This document shows positions 8,410-16,928 of a stretch of 64,000 nucleotides of DNA, one piece after another. The notes beneath the pieces are model-generated. The model made no database searches, was not told where the DNA came from, and saw nothing but the letters and a program-made list of their open reading frames with translations. The position numbers were made by a program, and so were the translations under genes. This DNA is from Planctomycetota bacterium (GTDB lineage: Bacteria; Planctomycetota; Phycisphaerae; Phycisphaerales; Phycisphaeraceae), in assembly GCA_016350165.1 (NCBI GenBank), contig CP066225.1:3534001-3598000 (forward strand). Reading direction: 5' to 3'. Position 1 is the stretch's first letter; each line of letters starts with the position of its first letter.

Positions 8410-9300
8410 TTACTTGAAGTACTTGCCCCAGAGGACGTCCAAGCGTTTAATTTCATCTGAATCGATGGCATCCTTGTGTGACCAGATGCCAAGTGCGAGA
8501 GCGCTGTGTGCTGGTGAGGGTTCATTCTCGAGTATTGAAAGATCGCGTAAAGCTGCTTTGATGAGTGAGATATTGTTGCTGGTTGCTTTATTGAGGTTGC
8601 CGATGATTTCTTCAAGCAGGGCTTGGGCAGATTGGCCGGACTCGTGTGGGCGCCAACAATCATAATCTGTCGGCATTGCAATCATGGCATATGCAATCTC
8701 AGCTTCACGGGCGAGTTTTGCTTCAGGCATTGCGGTCATACCGATGAGGTCGCCGCCCCAAGCGCGGTGCATGTGTGATTCCGCACGTGTTGAAAATGCA
8801 GGGCCTTCCATGACAACGTATGTGCCCTTGGTGTGGACGGTGATATTTTGGTCAATGTTTTTGCTGGCATTGAGTAGCCAATTTCTCATAACGCCACAGA
8901 ATGGGTCTGCAAATTCAGTGTGAACAGCTGCAGCATCGTAGAACGTGTTGGCTCGTGTGTAAGTTTTGTCAATGATTTGATCGACGATGACTAGATCGCC
9001 CGGGCGATATTCTTCACGTAAAGAGCCAGTCGCTCCAGAGGCGAGAATATGTGTGACGCCAAGTGCTTTCAGGGCATAGATGTTGGCGCGGTATGGGACC
9101 TTGGAAGGATTGTGAGCGTGTCCGATGCCGTGGCGTTGCAATAAATAAATATCAACACCTTCCCATGTCGCATGGATAATCGGCGAAGAAGGCTTACCGA
9201 AGGGGGTCTCTGGATTGATTGTTTCGCCAGCTTCAAGGCCAAGTTTTTCACCGAGGCCAGTTCCCCCGATGATGCCGATTTTAATTTGTGTATCGCTCAT
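8410..9300 (-). CDS. mtnP: S-methyl-5'-thioadenosine phosphorylase
   Basis: A 296-residue enzyme of the PNP/MTAP phosphorylase family. It cleaves methylthioadenosine (from polyamine synthesis) with phosphate to adenine and methylthioribose-1-phosphate. Family marks are IGIIGGTGL at the N-terminus, LLQRHGIGH, the phosphate-site region ASGATGSLREEY, the substrate region VVMEGPAFSTRAES, and GMTAMPEAKLAREAEI. The last is characteristic of MTAP-type enzymes. The length fits the family. It has no Shine-Dalgarno; TACACT lies 7 nt before the ATG, so the mRNA may be leaderless. No other methionine-salvage genes are adjacent. Confidence 0.95.
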   Translation of the reverse strand: MSDTQIKIGIIGGTGLGEKLGLEAGETINPETPFGKPSSPIIHATWEGVDIYLLQRHGIGHAHNPSKVPYRANIYALKALGVTHILASGATGSLREEYRPGDLVIVDQIIDKTYTRANTFYDAAAVHTEFADPFCGVMRNWLLNASKNIDQNITVHTKGTYVVMEGPAFSTRAESHMHRAWGGDLIGMTAMPEAKLAREAEIAYAMIAMPTDYDCWRPHESGQSAQALLEEIIGNLNKATSNNISLIKAALRDLSILENEPSPAHSALALGIWSHKDAIDSDEIKRLDVLWGKYFK

Positions 9301-9307
9301 GTCAGGG

Positions 9308-9313
9308 AGTGTA
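9308..9313 (-). promoter_or_regulatory. Predicted -10 box of mtnP (leaderless)
   Basis: TACACT on the minus strand ends 7 nt before ATG 9300. No convincing -35 box is visible. Confidence 0.35.
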
Positions 9314-9380
9314 ACGGTCAGTTGTCGTTGAGTCTAGAGCAGGGGATTGGGATTTTTCAGCGAGCCATCTTGAAATAAAA

Positions 9381-9411
9381 AAAGCACACTAACGAATTGT
9401 TAGTGTGCTTT
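9381..9411 (-). terminator. Intrinsic terminator after the LTD/PEP-CTERM gene
   Basis: A perfect 13-bp stem (AAAGCACACTAAC at 9381-9393 pairs with 9399-9411), 5-nt loop. On the minus strand it is followed by TTTTATTTC. It lies 22 nt after the stop codon at 9434. Confidence 0.92.
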
Positions 9412-9433
9412 CGAATTTTTAGTTCATATCGTC

Positions 9434-10105
9434 TTAGTTTGAGCGACGACGTGCGATCAAAGCGAGGCCACCAAGACCGAGCAATGCGAGTGATGCTGGT
9501 TCTGGAACTGCGTTACCTTCGTATGAGCCCAAGTTAACCAATGCGACGACTTCTTCTGCAGTCTTTTTATCGAGTGCAGCGACGCCTGCGTAGTCCCACT
9601 CGCCTGCGACGAATGTACCATTTGCTACGGTACCATTTTTGCGTGAAGCGAATGAATCCTTGTATTCCCAGTCTTTGCCAGAGCCATCAACGCCAACTTC
9701 GCCAAACATATCAATAACTGCGCCGTCCTTCATCAAGGCAAGCGTATCATCACCGTTCATGTTGATTGCTGAGTTGGTGAAGCGGTAGCTGTCATCGATG
9801 CTGTCCCAAATCGTATCAAAATCTGTAAGGAAGTCAGGATTTGAGCTGCCAATGACGTAGACAAATTCGCCAGCGCTCAGTGACTTTGATTCGAGTGCTT
9901 TCGCTTCACCGAAGTCGTTGCCGTTTGCACCAAGTGTAAGGCCGTAGACGCTGATGTCTGCGATGTCTGCAGTTGCGTAGAGTTCAACTACTTTTGGGCT
10001 GCCGCCTGCAAAATCACCATCGACGACTTTCGTGATGAGTAAGTCTGCTGATGCGGTACCGGTCAATGCTGCGGTAGCAATAGCTGCTGTAAGAAGATTC
10101 TTCAT
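9434..10105 (-). CDS. Secreted lamin-tail-domain (LTD) protein with PEP-CTERM sorting tail
   Basis: About 223 residues. The N-terminal signal peptide MKNLLTAAIATAALTG ends near ASA. The mature part begins LLITKVVDGDFAGGSPKVVELYAT, a typical beta-strand entry of bacterial LTD domains, and continues as a small beta-sandwich. The tail is VPEPASLALLGLGG, a hydrophobic stretch and RRRSN: a complete PEP-CTERM exosortase signal. Start 10105 is chosen over an upstream in-frame codon because it begins the signal peptide. It lies 135 nt downstream of a secreted endonuclease I gene on the same strand, suggesting linked function in nucleic-acid handling at the cell surface (inference). Confidence 0.88.
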   Translation of the reverse strand: MKNLLTAAIATAALTGTASADLLITKVVDGDFAGGSPKVVELYATADIADISVYGLTLGANGNDFGEAKALESKSLSAGEFVYVIGSSNPDFLTDFDTIWDSIDDSYRFTNSAINMNGDDTLALMKDGAVIDMFGEVGVDGSGKDWEYKDSFASRKNGTVANGTFVAGEWDYAGVAALDKKTAEEVVALVNLGSYEGNAVPEPASLALLGLGGLALIARRRSN

Positions 10106-10240
10106 AGTGCTGTTCTCTTTCCCCACTTAAATGTGGAGGTTGGTAGGTTTGTCTCTCTTTTTTTGAAAAAGAATGATCTGACTGTTGCGTGGTCAGTACG
10201 TAAATTTATAAATCTCTATAGGTATCTCAGGCTAAAATTT

Positions 10241-11842
10241 TCAAAGTGATCTGCGTCGATTTGATAGAGTAATTATGCCTGCTAGTCCAAGTAATGCAAG
10301 AGAAGTTGGTTCAGGAATTGGCGCGACGTTTGCGAGCAAGTTAATGCTAAGTGTTTGTGATCCGGTTGCGCCAGGTAAGTCTTCGTCTGATAAATTAAGT
10401 GTGTATGTTGCTTGTAAAGGACCTGAAAATGCGCTGTTAATTGAAGCGGTATATGTAGCTTTATCGTTTGCCGCAAGATTACTAAAAGTGTTTAGGTCTA
10501 AATCAAATGCTGATGCATCACCTGAAGAAGTAATGCTATCAAGATCAAGGTCGGCTGTGAATGACGAAGTGGCGTAATTGAAGATATCGAAAGTTTCTGT
10601 GAATTCCTTGTTCGCTTCGATGTAGCCGAAGTCAATGGTCAAGGTATCCTGATCGAGTGATGATGAGAATGATGCATTTGAGTGATCAAGTACAGTCAAT
10701 GCCAGTGTAACAGTGTCATCACCATCGTTTGCGCCGTGGCCGCTGCCGCCTTGTGTTGTCACATCAAGATTATCAACAGTTACCGTTCCAGTTTGTTCGC
10801 CGATTTGGCTTGTGTTTGCATCAAGATTTAAGTGGATGTCACGTGAACCTGAAGAATCCATTGCAAACGCGTTGTAGCGGCCAGTAACAGAAGATGTCAG
10901 ATTAGAAGTTGTGCTGACTGAATAATATGTACCATCAAAGCCATCTTTATTAAGCGTAGCTGTGTACGAGGTGTTCACTGAAGAAGCACCTTTGATAACC
11001 GTACCAAGGTCAACTGTTTTGCTGGATGATCCGTCAGCATTTGCAGATGATCCGAAGTATAAACTTGTGTCGTTTTGCTGATCCATATAAACCGACCAAG
11101 CGTACTCTGGGCGATCTATATAAGCGTTGCGATTGTTTTGGGCTTTAGGATTGGTGTATGTGTAACCCTTATAGCTATCAACCTCACCGCCATAGACCGC
11201 ATGGTTGCGGCGAAGTTCAAACTCATCCGGCGTATCTAAATAATGCCAGCGAATCAGACCGCTCAGATCGCCCATATTGTTGTTTGATGCGGACCCATTT
11301 TTTAATGAAAGGTGCGAATATCGTGTTGCGGAGTAGAACAGTGAACGTGCAACATCACCAGCATCTTGATCGCCGGGATACCAGAATGAGCCATTTGCAC
11401 CCATGCTGGTTTGCCCATACGTTCCGCCGAATGGTTTGTTGCCGCGGGTCGAATTTAATTTTGGTGTGCTTGGCCGAAGTGCGTGTGAGTCATTTCTATT
11501 GCTGCCGCTACCTTGCAATGATTTCGGCCAAATATGTTCACGATCCCAAAAGTCGCCGCTATTCCAATTTCCGGTTTGTGAGTCGCGATCATAAATCAAT
11601 AGAACATTGTTGGGGTTGTTCGGATCGGTGTCTGTGTATTTAAAAGCTGTTTTTAAATCATCATAGGAAGTCGGATCGTGCCCATTCGTCATAATTTGAC
11701 GAAGCTGCGATTTTAGTGCGCTGCCAGTGCTTGTCGCAGAATTGTAATAGTTAGACGGAGCTTCATAGGAAATAGCTGAAGCTGTTGACGTAAGTACAAA
11801 TGCTGCGAGCAAAGTCGCGGTCGTGTATTTGACGCTGGTCAT
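10241..11842 (-). CDS. Secreted endonuclease I (EndA/NucM family) with PEP-CTERM tail
   Basis: About 533 residues. A signal peptide (to about residue 22, ending TASA) is followed by an endonuclease I domain. The active-site stretch is REHIWPKS, with the conserved NDSHALRPS, NSTRGNKPFG and GDVARSLFYSATRY. The His of REHIWPKS is the expected general base of this Mg2+-dependent nuclease family. The C-terminal half is made of beta-sandwich-like repeats, and the end is IPEPTSLALLGLAG followed by a hydrophobic segment and NRRRSL. Such enzymes degrade extracellular DNA or RNA. Start 11842 is preferred because it starts the signal peptide and has purine-rich sequence upstream. Confidence 0.92.
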   Translation of the reverse strand: MTSVKYTTATLLAAFVLTSTASAISYEAPSNYYNSATSTGSALKSQLRQIMTNGHDPTSYDDLKTAFKYTDTDPNNPNNVLLIYDRDSQTGNWNSGDFWDREHIWPKSLQGSGSNRNDSHALRPSTPKLNSTRGNKPFGGTYGQTSMGANGSFWYPGDQDAGDVARSLFYSATRYSHLSLKNGSASNNNMGDLSGLIRWHYLDTPDEFELRRNHAVYGGEVDSYKGYTYTNPKAQNNRNAYIDRPEYAWSVYMDQQNDTSLYFGSSANADGSSSKTVDLGTVIKGASSVNTSYTATLNKDGFDGTYYSVSTTSNLTSSVTGRYNAFAMDSSGSRDIHLNLDANTSQIGEQTGTVTVDNLDVTTQGGSGHGANDGDDTVTLALTVLDHSNASFSSSLDQDTLTIDFGYIEANKEFTETFDIFNYATSSFTADLDLDSITSSGDASAFDLDLNTFSNLAANDKATYTASINSAFSGPLQATYTLNLSDEDLPGATGSQTLSINLLANVAPIPEPTSLALLGLAGIITLSNRRRSL

Positions 11843-11983
11843 CGAATTGTCTCTCTCTCTGGTGGAATATTGCGATGTTAAATGAGATAATCTTGAGAGG
11901 CTGAGAGGCTTGTTCTTCGCAAAAGAACTGTAGTTGTTGAGATGTTTATGTGGCATGTTACAAATAAGAAGCGCGCATAAACA

Positions 11984-12006
11984 TGCATCGTTTAATATAA
12001 ACGATG
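11984..12006. repeat. 9-bp inverted repeat upstream of the endonuclease I gene
   Basis: GCATCGTTT and AAACGATGC flank a 5-nt spacer, about 140 nt upstream of the endonuclease start. No T-run follows. It could be an operator or a leader-RNA hairpin. The rest of 11843-12299 holds no gene I can support. Confidence 0.4.
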
Positions 12007-12299
12007 CTGACTTTTCGTCAAGGAAATACATTCAATTGCGTTAGTATAAAGTAAAAAATATATGATAAATCTACGTGTTTACGATGACATGTTTTTATCA
12101 GGTTAAAATAGGCTGTTCGGCTCGTAGGTTTAATATGTATTGCATATGAGCATATGCTCTAGTTATGCAAAATGTATGGCAGGCTTGGTTTTGAACAGTT
12201 GTGTAAGTGTATTGTTACAGAACGTTAATCCTTGCAAAGTGTGCTGATTAAAACGTTTCGTTAATCAAGATGAAGATGACGCAAATGGGGCGCTCATGA

Positions 12300-13112
12300 T
12301 TAATCGATCTGATATTGAGATACATCGTACTTGGGCTCTGGGTATTTCATACCCAGTGAAGCTAATTTATCTGTAATGATCTTAATGATAGCCAAATTTC
12401 GATATGCCCTGTTTTCAGCTGGAATCACATACCATGGTGCATCACTATTACAGCTGCATAGATTGAAAGCATTAGAATACGCATCCATATAATCTTCAAA
12501 ATGATTGCGTGCAACCAAATCAGAAGGATCGAATTTCCAATGTTTGTCAGTCCGATCCAATCGGCGTTGTAGTCGATCGCGTTGGTAATCTTTAGAAATA
12601 TGCAGGAAGAATTTGAGAACATGCGTTCCTTCATCAGTTAGCAATTGTTCAAATGCATTAATATGATCAAAGCGTTTTTTCCAGACATCTTTAGGTGCAA
12701 GATTGTTAACATTCACCGTTACCACATCTTCATAATGCGAACGATTAAACACAGAAAAACAACCTCGTGGCGGGACATGCTGATGAATACGCCACAAGTA
12801 ATCACGCTCCAATTCATAAGCAGAAGGTGACTTGAAATTCAGCACTCTGCAACCCTGCGGATTAATTGGTGTCATTATGTGGCGAACCGTCGAATCCTTA
12901 CCTCCAGCATCCATTGCCTGTAAAATAATCAAAACAGCATGCTTCGCTTCGGCATACATCAGCTCCTGCAAGTGAGTTAACTCTTTCGATTGCTTCTTAA
13001 ACTGCTCTTTTGCCAGCTTCTTGTCATATTCAATGGTGGTTGGAATGGCGTTTAAATGGATAGGCTCATTTGGCTTGATGCGATGATTCTCAGTGTTGAT
13101 ATCGATATTCAT
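12300..13112 (-). CDS. ppk2: Polyphosphate kinase 2 family protein
   Basis: A 270-residue PPK2 enzyme that transfers phosphate between polyphosphate and nucleotides. It carries Walker A DAGGKDST (residues about 68-75), a Walker B-like region FNRSHYEDVV and the Arg-rich lid around RLQRRLDRTDKHWKF. Size and motifs fit a one-domain PPK2. Whether it prefers NMP, NDP or both cannot be decided from sequence alone. The gene stands alone and is divergent from msrB. There is no Shine-Dalgarno; a TCGACA-18-TACATT promoter ends 6 nt before ATG. Confidence 0.93.
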   Translation of the reverse strand: MNIDINTENHRIKPNEPIHLNAIPTTIEYDKKLAKEQFKKQSKELTHLQELMYAEAKHAVLIILQAMDAGGKDSTVRHIMTPINPQGCRVLNFKSPSAYELERDYLWRIHQHVPPRGCFSVFNRSHYEDVVTVNVNNLAPKDVWKKRFDHINAFEQLLTDEGTHVLKFFLHISKDYQRDRLQRRLDRTDKHWKFDPSDLVARNHFEDYMDAYSNAFNLCSCNSDAPWYVIPAENRAYRNLAIIKIITDKLASLGMKYPEPKYDVSQYQID

Positions 13113-13118
13113 ATAAAG

Positions 13119-13148
13119 AATGTAGCAAGGGAGGGAGGTATATGTCGA
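13119..13148 (-). promoter_or_regulatory. Predicted leaderless promoter of ppk2
   Basis: Minus strand: TCGACA (13143-13148), 18-nt spacer, TACATT (13119-13124), 6 nt to ATG 13112. Confidence 0.45.
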
Positions 13149-13355
13149 CTAGGATTTTGCAAGAAACTGCTAGAAAGTCACGCAGCCACATCCCTTAGCT
13201 TGCCTATAATTAAGCTGGAATAACTACTGTCAACTATCAGTTTTATTAATGCAAGGTCTTTGACGCATCAAAGCTGAATAGCCTGTGTAACTATTGCATA
13301 ACACTGCTCTTGTAGTTCGTTTTAAGCTATAGTGACACCCTCTAAGGACTCGTAC

Positions 13356-14138
13356 ATGAATATACAGCTAACCACGATCGCTTTAGCTGCAATCGCAATA
13401 TTTGGGCTCACTTTCCTAACCGCCTGTCATCATGATGACAATAGTGGTAGTCAACACGCAGCACGCATCATTAAAAAATCTAACAGTAATAATCTCATTG
13501 CTGCTACCCATGATCACAATAAAGATGCGAAGCGTGTGTTCACCGCTTCTAATGCCAAGATAGAGACCACTAGCAATCATCAATCCGAAGACAGCGAACT
13601 CATGACCTGCGGCACAGCACCTGTTCTCACCGACAATGACGCAACTCAATCAGACACAATCTTGCGTATCGTAAAATCCAATCGCGAATGGAAAAAAGTA
13701 CTTTCACCTGAAGCGTACCGGATTCTTCGCCAAAAAGGCACTGAACGTGCTTTCACAGGCAAGTGGCTCAACAATACCCAAGAAGGTGACTATGTTTGTG
13801 CAGCTTGTGGTTCAGTACTTTTTACTAGCAATGAAAAATTTAAATCAGGTACAGGTTGGCCTAGTTTTTACGATGTTGCCGACAAAGGCCGCGTTAAACT
13901 CAAAGGTGATCGTAGTTGGGGAATGAGCCGTGTTGAAGTGTTGTGTGCCACTTGTGATGGCCACCTCGGTCACGTCTTCGGTGATGGCCCCGCGCCAACT
14001 GGTCAACGTTATTGCATCAACTCTGCAGCGTTGGACTTCAAAAAATATGAAACCAAACCTGAAGGTATCGCCAAACAGGATACCAATGCGGTCGATACGC
14101 ACCTTCAAACAAAAATTGATACGAGAATCGCAGAGTAA
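13356..14138 (+). CDS. msrB: Lipoprotein peptide-methionine (R)-S-oxide reductase (MsrB)
   Basis: About 260 residues: a lipoprotein signal peptide ending FLTAC, a low-complexity linker of about 80 residues, and a C-terminal MsrB domain. The domain has both zinc-binding CxxC pairs (VCAACG and LCATCD), [19 protein letters not shown] and the catalytic Cys in RYCINSAAL. It repairs oxidised methionine in envelope proteins. The start at 13356 is 7 nt after AAGGA and gives the lipobox. An MsrA partner is not seen in the window. Confidence 0.95.
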   Translation: MNIQLTTIALAAIAIFGLTFLTACHHDDNSGSQHAARIIKKSNSNNLIAATHDHNKDAKRVFTASNAKIETTSNHQSEDSELMTCGTAPVLTDNDATQSDTILRIVKSNREWKKVLSPEAYRILRQKGTERAFTGKWLNNTQEGDYVCAACGSVLFTSNEKFKSGTGWPSFYDVADKGRVKLKGDRSWGMSRVEVLCATCDGHLGHVFGDGPAPTGQRYCINSAALDFKKYETKPEGIAKQDTNAVDTHLQTKIDTRIAE

Positions 14139-14186
14139 TCAAAGTTACCCTGCGATATTAATTCTAATAGTTGATTAGTTTATTAT

Positions 14187-14672
14187 TTAATAATCAAGCG
14201 TAATAATGCGTCCCTTGGTGAAAGATAGTAGTGCAGTTTTACTCGCAATCTGCACACGTGGGATCAGATCTTCATCCGTTTTATTGTGTGATTTTAAACA
14301 CGATGGGCATGCATAGATCGGCACGCCATGATCCAGCAGCGTATTGATCATCACATGCGACGAGCCATAAGCTGTATTGTTCACATTGGCAGCATCCTCC
14401 ATCAGCAGGTTAATTGCTTCCAAATCACAGTACACAATGACCGGGTTCGTAGACGAAAAATTCTTCGCCATCGTCAGCCCCATCAATGCCGCATTCGGAT
14501 CTTCAGTTCCCGAATGAAGGTGAATCACAATGCCATCCTCTGTAGACGTGACTTTTTTTGCCCCCTCAGTCTCATCCCCCTCAGGTAAGGCAGTGCAGCC
14601 ATATGTCATCAATAAAACCATCAGTGCGGTCAGCAGCAAAACAGGCGAATACTTGTGAAGTCGTTTTTCCAT
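14187..14672 (-). CDS. DsrE/DsrF-like lipoprotein
   Basis: About 161 residues. The lipoprotein signal peptide ends MTYGC. The remainder resembles the DsrE/DsrF fold: GIVIHLHSGTEDPNAALMGLTMAKNF is a typical first strand plus helix, and YACPSCLKS holds a CxxC where sulfur-relay members carry their reactive Cys. Sulfur transfer is known for the family, but the function of secreted lipoprotein forms is not established. Start 14672 was chosen for the signal peptide; an in-frame TTG further upstream lacks support. It converges on msrB with 48 nt between stops. Confidence 0.75.
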   Translation of the reverse strand: MEKRLHKYSPVLLLTALMVLLMTYGCTALPEGDETEGAKKVTSTEDGIVIHLHSGTEDPNAALMGLTMAKNFSSTNPVIVYCDLEAINLLMEDAANVNNTAYGSSHVMINTLLDHGVPIYACPSCLKSHNKTDEDLIPRVQIASKTALLSFTKGRIITLDY

Positions 14673-14824
14673 GAGCGTATCCAGTTTATAAGGAGTTTTA
14701 TGTCTTTTTATCGCAGTCGGGATATTCAAAGCAAACTGTTGAAATTAAATTCATTTATCCCACGCTCGGTCCCGATCAGCCCAAACTCTTATCCTAAAGT
14801 TAGGTAAATGGTAAGAACTTCGTT

Positions 14825-15475
14825 ATGATGGGATGCGTAGAAATTGAGACTGAATCGCTAAACCGATTAGGAGAATCGGTTGCGCATTTAGCTGAACACG
14901 GGAAGAATGTTTTGGATAGTCAGAGCTTTAGGGAATTGGCGCTAGCCGAGATGGACGCGGTGTATCGCATGGCAATGCACCTCTCACGCCATCCTGACGA
15001 AGCAGCCGACCTGGTGCAGGAGACTTATCTAAAGGCTTTGAAAGCGGAGGGGCGTTTCGAATTAAGGGAGCAGGGGGTCAGGCCTTGGTTGTTTAAGATT
15101 CTGCATAACAACTTTTATACACGTGTTGGCAAGAAGAAACGCGAGCCAACCCTCGGCGATGATTTGCCCGAGCAAGCTGTCTACAGCGAAGTTGACGAAG
15201 AAGCCCCAGCTTGGGACCTCGCCAGCCTTGACTGGGAGATGGTTGACGACAGACTTAAAAAAGCGATTGAAGATCTACCTGATCATTATCGTGAAGTGCT
15301 GCTCCTCTGGGCTGTTGAAGGACTCAAGTACCGCGAAGTCGCCGAAGTCATCGGCGTCCCCCTCGGTACCGTCATGAGTCGCCTCTATCGCGCTCGCGCG
15401 ATTTTGAGTGAACGACTCGCCGATCTTGCCGCTGAAAGTGGCATCAAAGTCGACGCTGCCGCTGGGCAGGGTTAG
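14825..15475 (+). CDS. ECF-type RNA polymerase sigma factor
   Basis: A 216-residue sigma-70-family protein with only regions 2 and 4. Region 2 spans YRMAMHLSRHPDEAADLVQ and the following TYLKAL stretch (about residues 54-80). Region 4 begins LPDHYREVLLLWAVEGLKY and holds the helix-turn-helix EVIGVPLGTVMSRLYRAR. The spacing and the missing region 3 define an ECF sigma factor. The next gene, 188 nt downstream on the same strand, encodes a single-pass membrane protein of anti-sigma type. The signal sensed and the regulon are unknown. The N-terminal 40 residues are longer than in minimal ECFs. Confidence 0.93.
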   Translation: MMGCVEIETESLNRLGESVAHLAEHGKNVLDSQSFRELALAEMDAVYRMAMHLSRHPDEAADLVQETYLKALKAEGRFELREQGVRPWLFKILHNNFYTRVGKKKREPTLGDDLPEQAVYSEVDEEAPAWDLASLDWEMVDDRLKKAIEDLPDHYREVLLLWAVEGLKYREVAEVIGVPLGTVMSRLYRARAILSERLADLAAESGIKVDAAAGQG

Positions 15476-15663
15476 TACGCCCATTATTGGAACCGCAAGA
15501 AAGCGACCATTCTAAAATACGGCTACTTTTTCTAACTTATCGCCACTAAGTGTTGAAATTTTCGTAATTTAAAAGAATTCTTGGGAGTAATTTTCAATAC
15601 CCATAGGTTGGTACAATGCGTGGGCGTATGGTATTGATGACAGCTGTTCAGGGCTGATAAACG

Positions 15664-16560
15664 ATGAATGAGAAGAACGAAAAACCCGGTTGTTGTGATG
15701 AAATGATGTCTTTCGCTGACGGCGAGGCATGCGAAGAAGTTCGTGTGCGAATGCTCAGCAAAATGGCGGAAAGCGGTGATGTCGCTAAGCAAGTTCGGCA
15801 TCAAGTTCAACTACGCGGCGCCATTAAAGATGCCATGACATCGGAAACCGCAACGACATGTCCCGATGATCTCAAAGCAATGATTACCGGGATGGCGGAT
15901 GAGCAGCAGGGTGATGGTGGTCCAAGTCTAAATCAGGGTGGCAATCAAAATAACAATCTACAAGAGCAGCCAGCAGTCATCGGTAAGATCGGCCGCTGGA
16001 TTCCTACAGCCGTCGCCGCTGTTCTCCTGCTCGTTGGCTCCGTTGTCTTCAATCAGATGCAAAGCTCCTCATCTGACGGCACAAGCATCGCAAGCATGCT
16101 CCCAACCCGTCTCGTGAACCTCTTTGAAAAACGGCACGTCAGCTGCACAAGTGACCTCTCGAAACTCCCGCAAGATCCAAATCTACCAAGCAAAATCGAA
16201 GCACTTCCCGGTGCTCTCAATAAACGTCTCGGCTCAAGCACCAGTGGACTCGATCTTACCGGCATCGGTTATATCTTTGATCGTGTTGGCAAATGCACTG
16301 TCCCAGGCGAAATCAGTGTCCACCTCATCTACAAGCCAATGCTTGGCAACCCAATGAGCGACGCTATTAGCCTCTGGATCGCGCCTGACGATGGCCGTTT
16401 TGAAGTGAAACCTGATCAGGTCTACACCGTCAATGACGGCTCCAAAGCTCATCCTATCCTTCTTTGGAAAGAAGGCACCATGCTCTACTACCTTGTAGGC
16501 GATTCAATGGAAGTCACCAAAAAAGCAATGAACGTATTACGCACGCAAGAAAATGAATAA
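15664..16560 (+). CDS. Probable transmembrane anti-sigma factor
   Basis: A 298-residue protein: a cytoplasmic N-terminus with acidic and helical character starting NEKPGCCDEMMSFADGEA, then a Gln/Asn-rich linker, one membrane segment around residues 112-128 (WIPTAVAAVLLLVGSVVF), and a periplasmic domain of about 170 residues with three Cys. The opening looks like the zf-HC2/ASD type, in which a short helical unit binds the sigma factor, but the canonical HxxxCxxC zinc motif is absent. Identification rests on topology and on following an ECF sigma gene. The 188-nt gap suggests it may have its own promoter. Confidence 0.7.
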   Translation: MNEKNEKPGCCDEMMSFADGEACEEVRVRMLSKMAESGDVAKQVRHQVQLRGAIKDAMTSETATTCPDDLKAMITGMADEQQGDGGPSLNQGGNQNNNLQEQPAVIGKIGRWIPTAVAAVLLLVGSVVFNQMQSSSSDGTSIASMLPTRLVNLFEKRHVSCTSDLSKLPQDPNLPSKIEALPGALNKRLGSSTSGLDLTGIGYIFDRVGKCTVPGEISVHLIYKPMLGNPMSDAISLWIAPDDGRFEVKPDQVYTVNDGSKAHPILLWKEGTMLYYLVGDSMEVTKKAMNVLRTQENE

Positions 16561-16585
16561 GTGACATGCAATAAAACGACTATCC

Positions 16586-16610
16586 AAGCCGCTCAATGAG
16601 TGGCTTTTTT
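16586..16610 (+). terminator. Intrinsic terminator after the anti-sigma gene
   Basis: AAGCCGCTC pairs with GAGTGGCTT (one G-T pair) over a 3-nt loop and is followed by a T-run, 26 nt after the stop codon. Confidence 0.88.
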
Positions 16611-16710
16611 CATGTCTCCATGATCTCGCAAACAGCTAACACATGATTAGTCGCTCTGTGCTTATGTCGTAGAGATCCAACCAACGTATTCCTTTATCAC
16701 TCAAGTAGCC

Positions 16711-16755
16711 GCGGGCTGACAGCCCGCCGGTCTTCATTGCTTCCAATCAATGAAG
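16711..16755. repeat. Two consecutive palindromic hairpins in an intergenic region
   Basis: GCGGGCT-GAC-AGCCCGC (16711-16727) is followed directly by CTTCATTG (16732-16739) pairing with CAATGAAG (16748-16755). Neither has a T-run. The first unit resembles GC-rich palindromes I recall from planctomycete intergenic regions, possibly a REP-like element. The rest of 16561-16928 holds only terminators. Confidence 0.5.
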
Positions 16756-16837
16756 CCGCTCATCTCTATGAGTCCATACGCCAATTCGATTATTCACATT
16801 CAATACCAATCATCCACAACATAAAAGTGCACTAAAA

Positions 16838-16857
16838 ACCCCGCGTTTCCGCGGGGT
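16838..16857 (-). terminator. Intrinsic terminator of the PEP-CTERM gene at 16929-18053
   Basis: ACCCCGCG pairs with CGCGGGGT over a 4-nt loop; on the minus strand TTTTTAG follows. Confidence 0.9.
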
Positions 16858-16928
16858 CTAGTGGGTTCGTTACCAAGCTGTGCGCTTAGGTAATTTAGTT
16901 GTCGAGAGAGAATTAGAGATTCGTCAAA

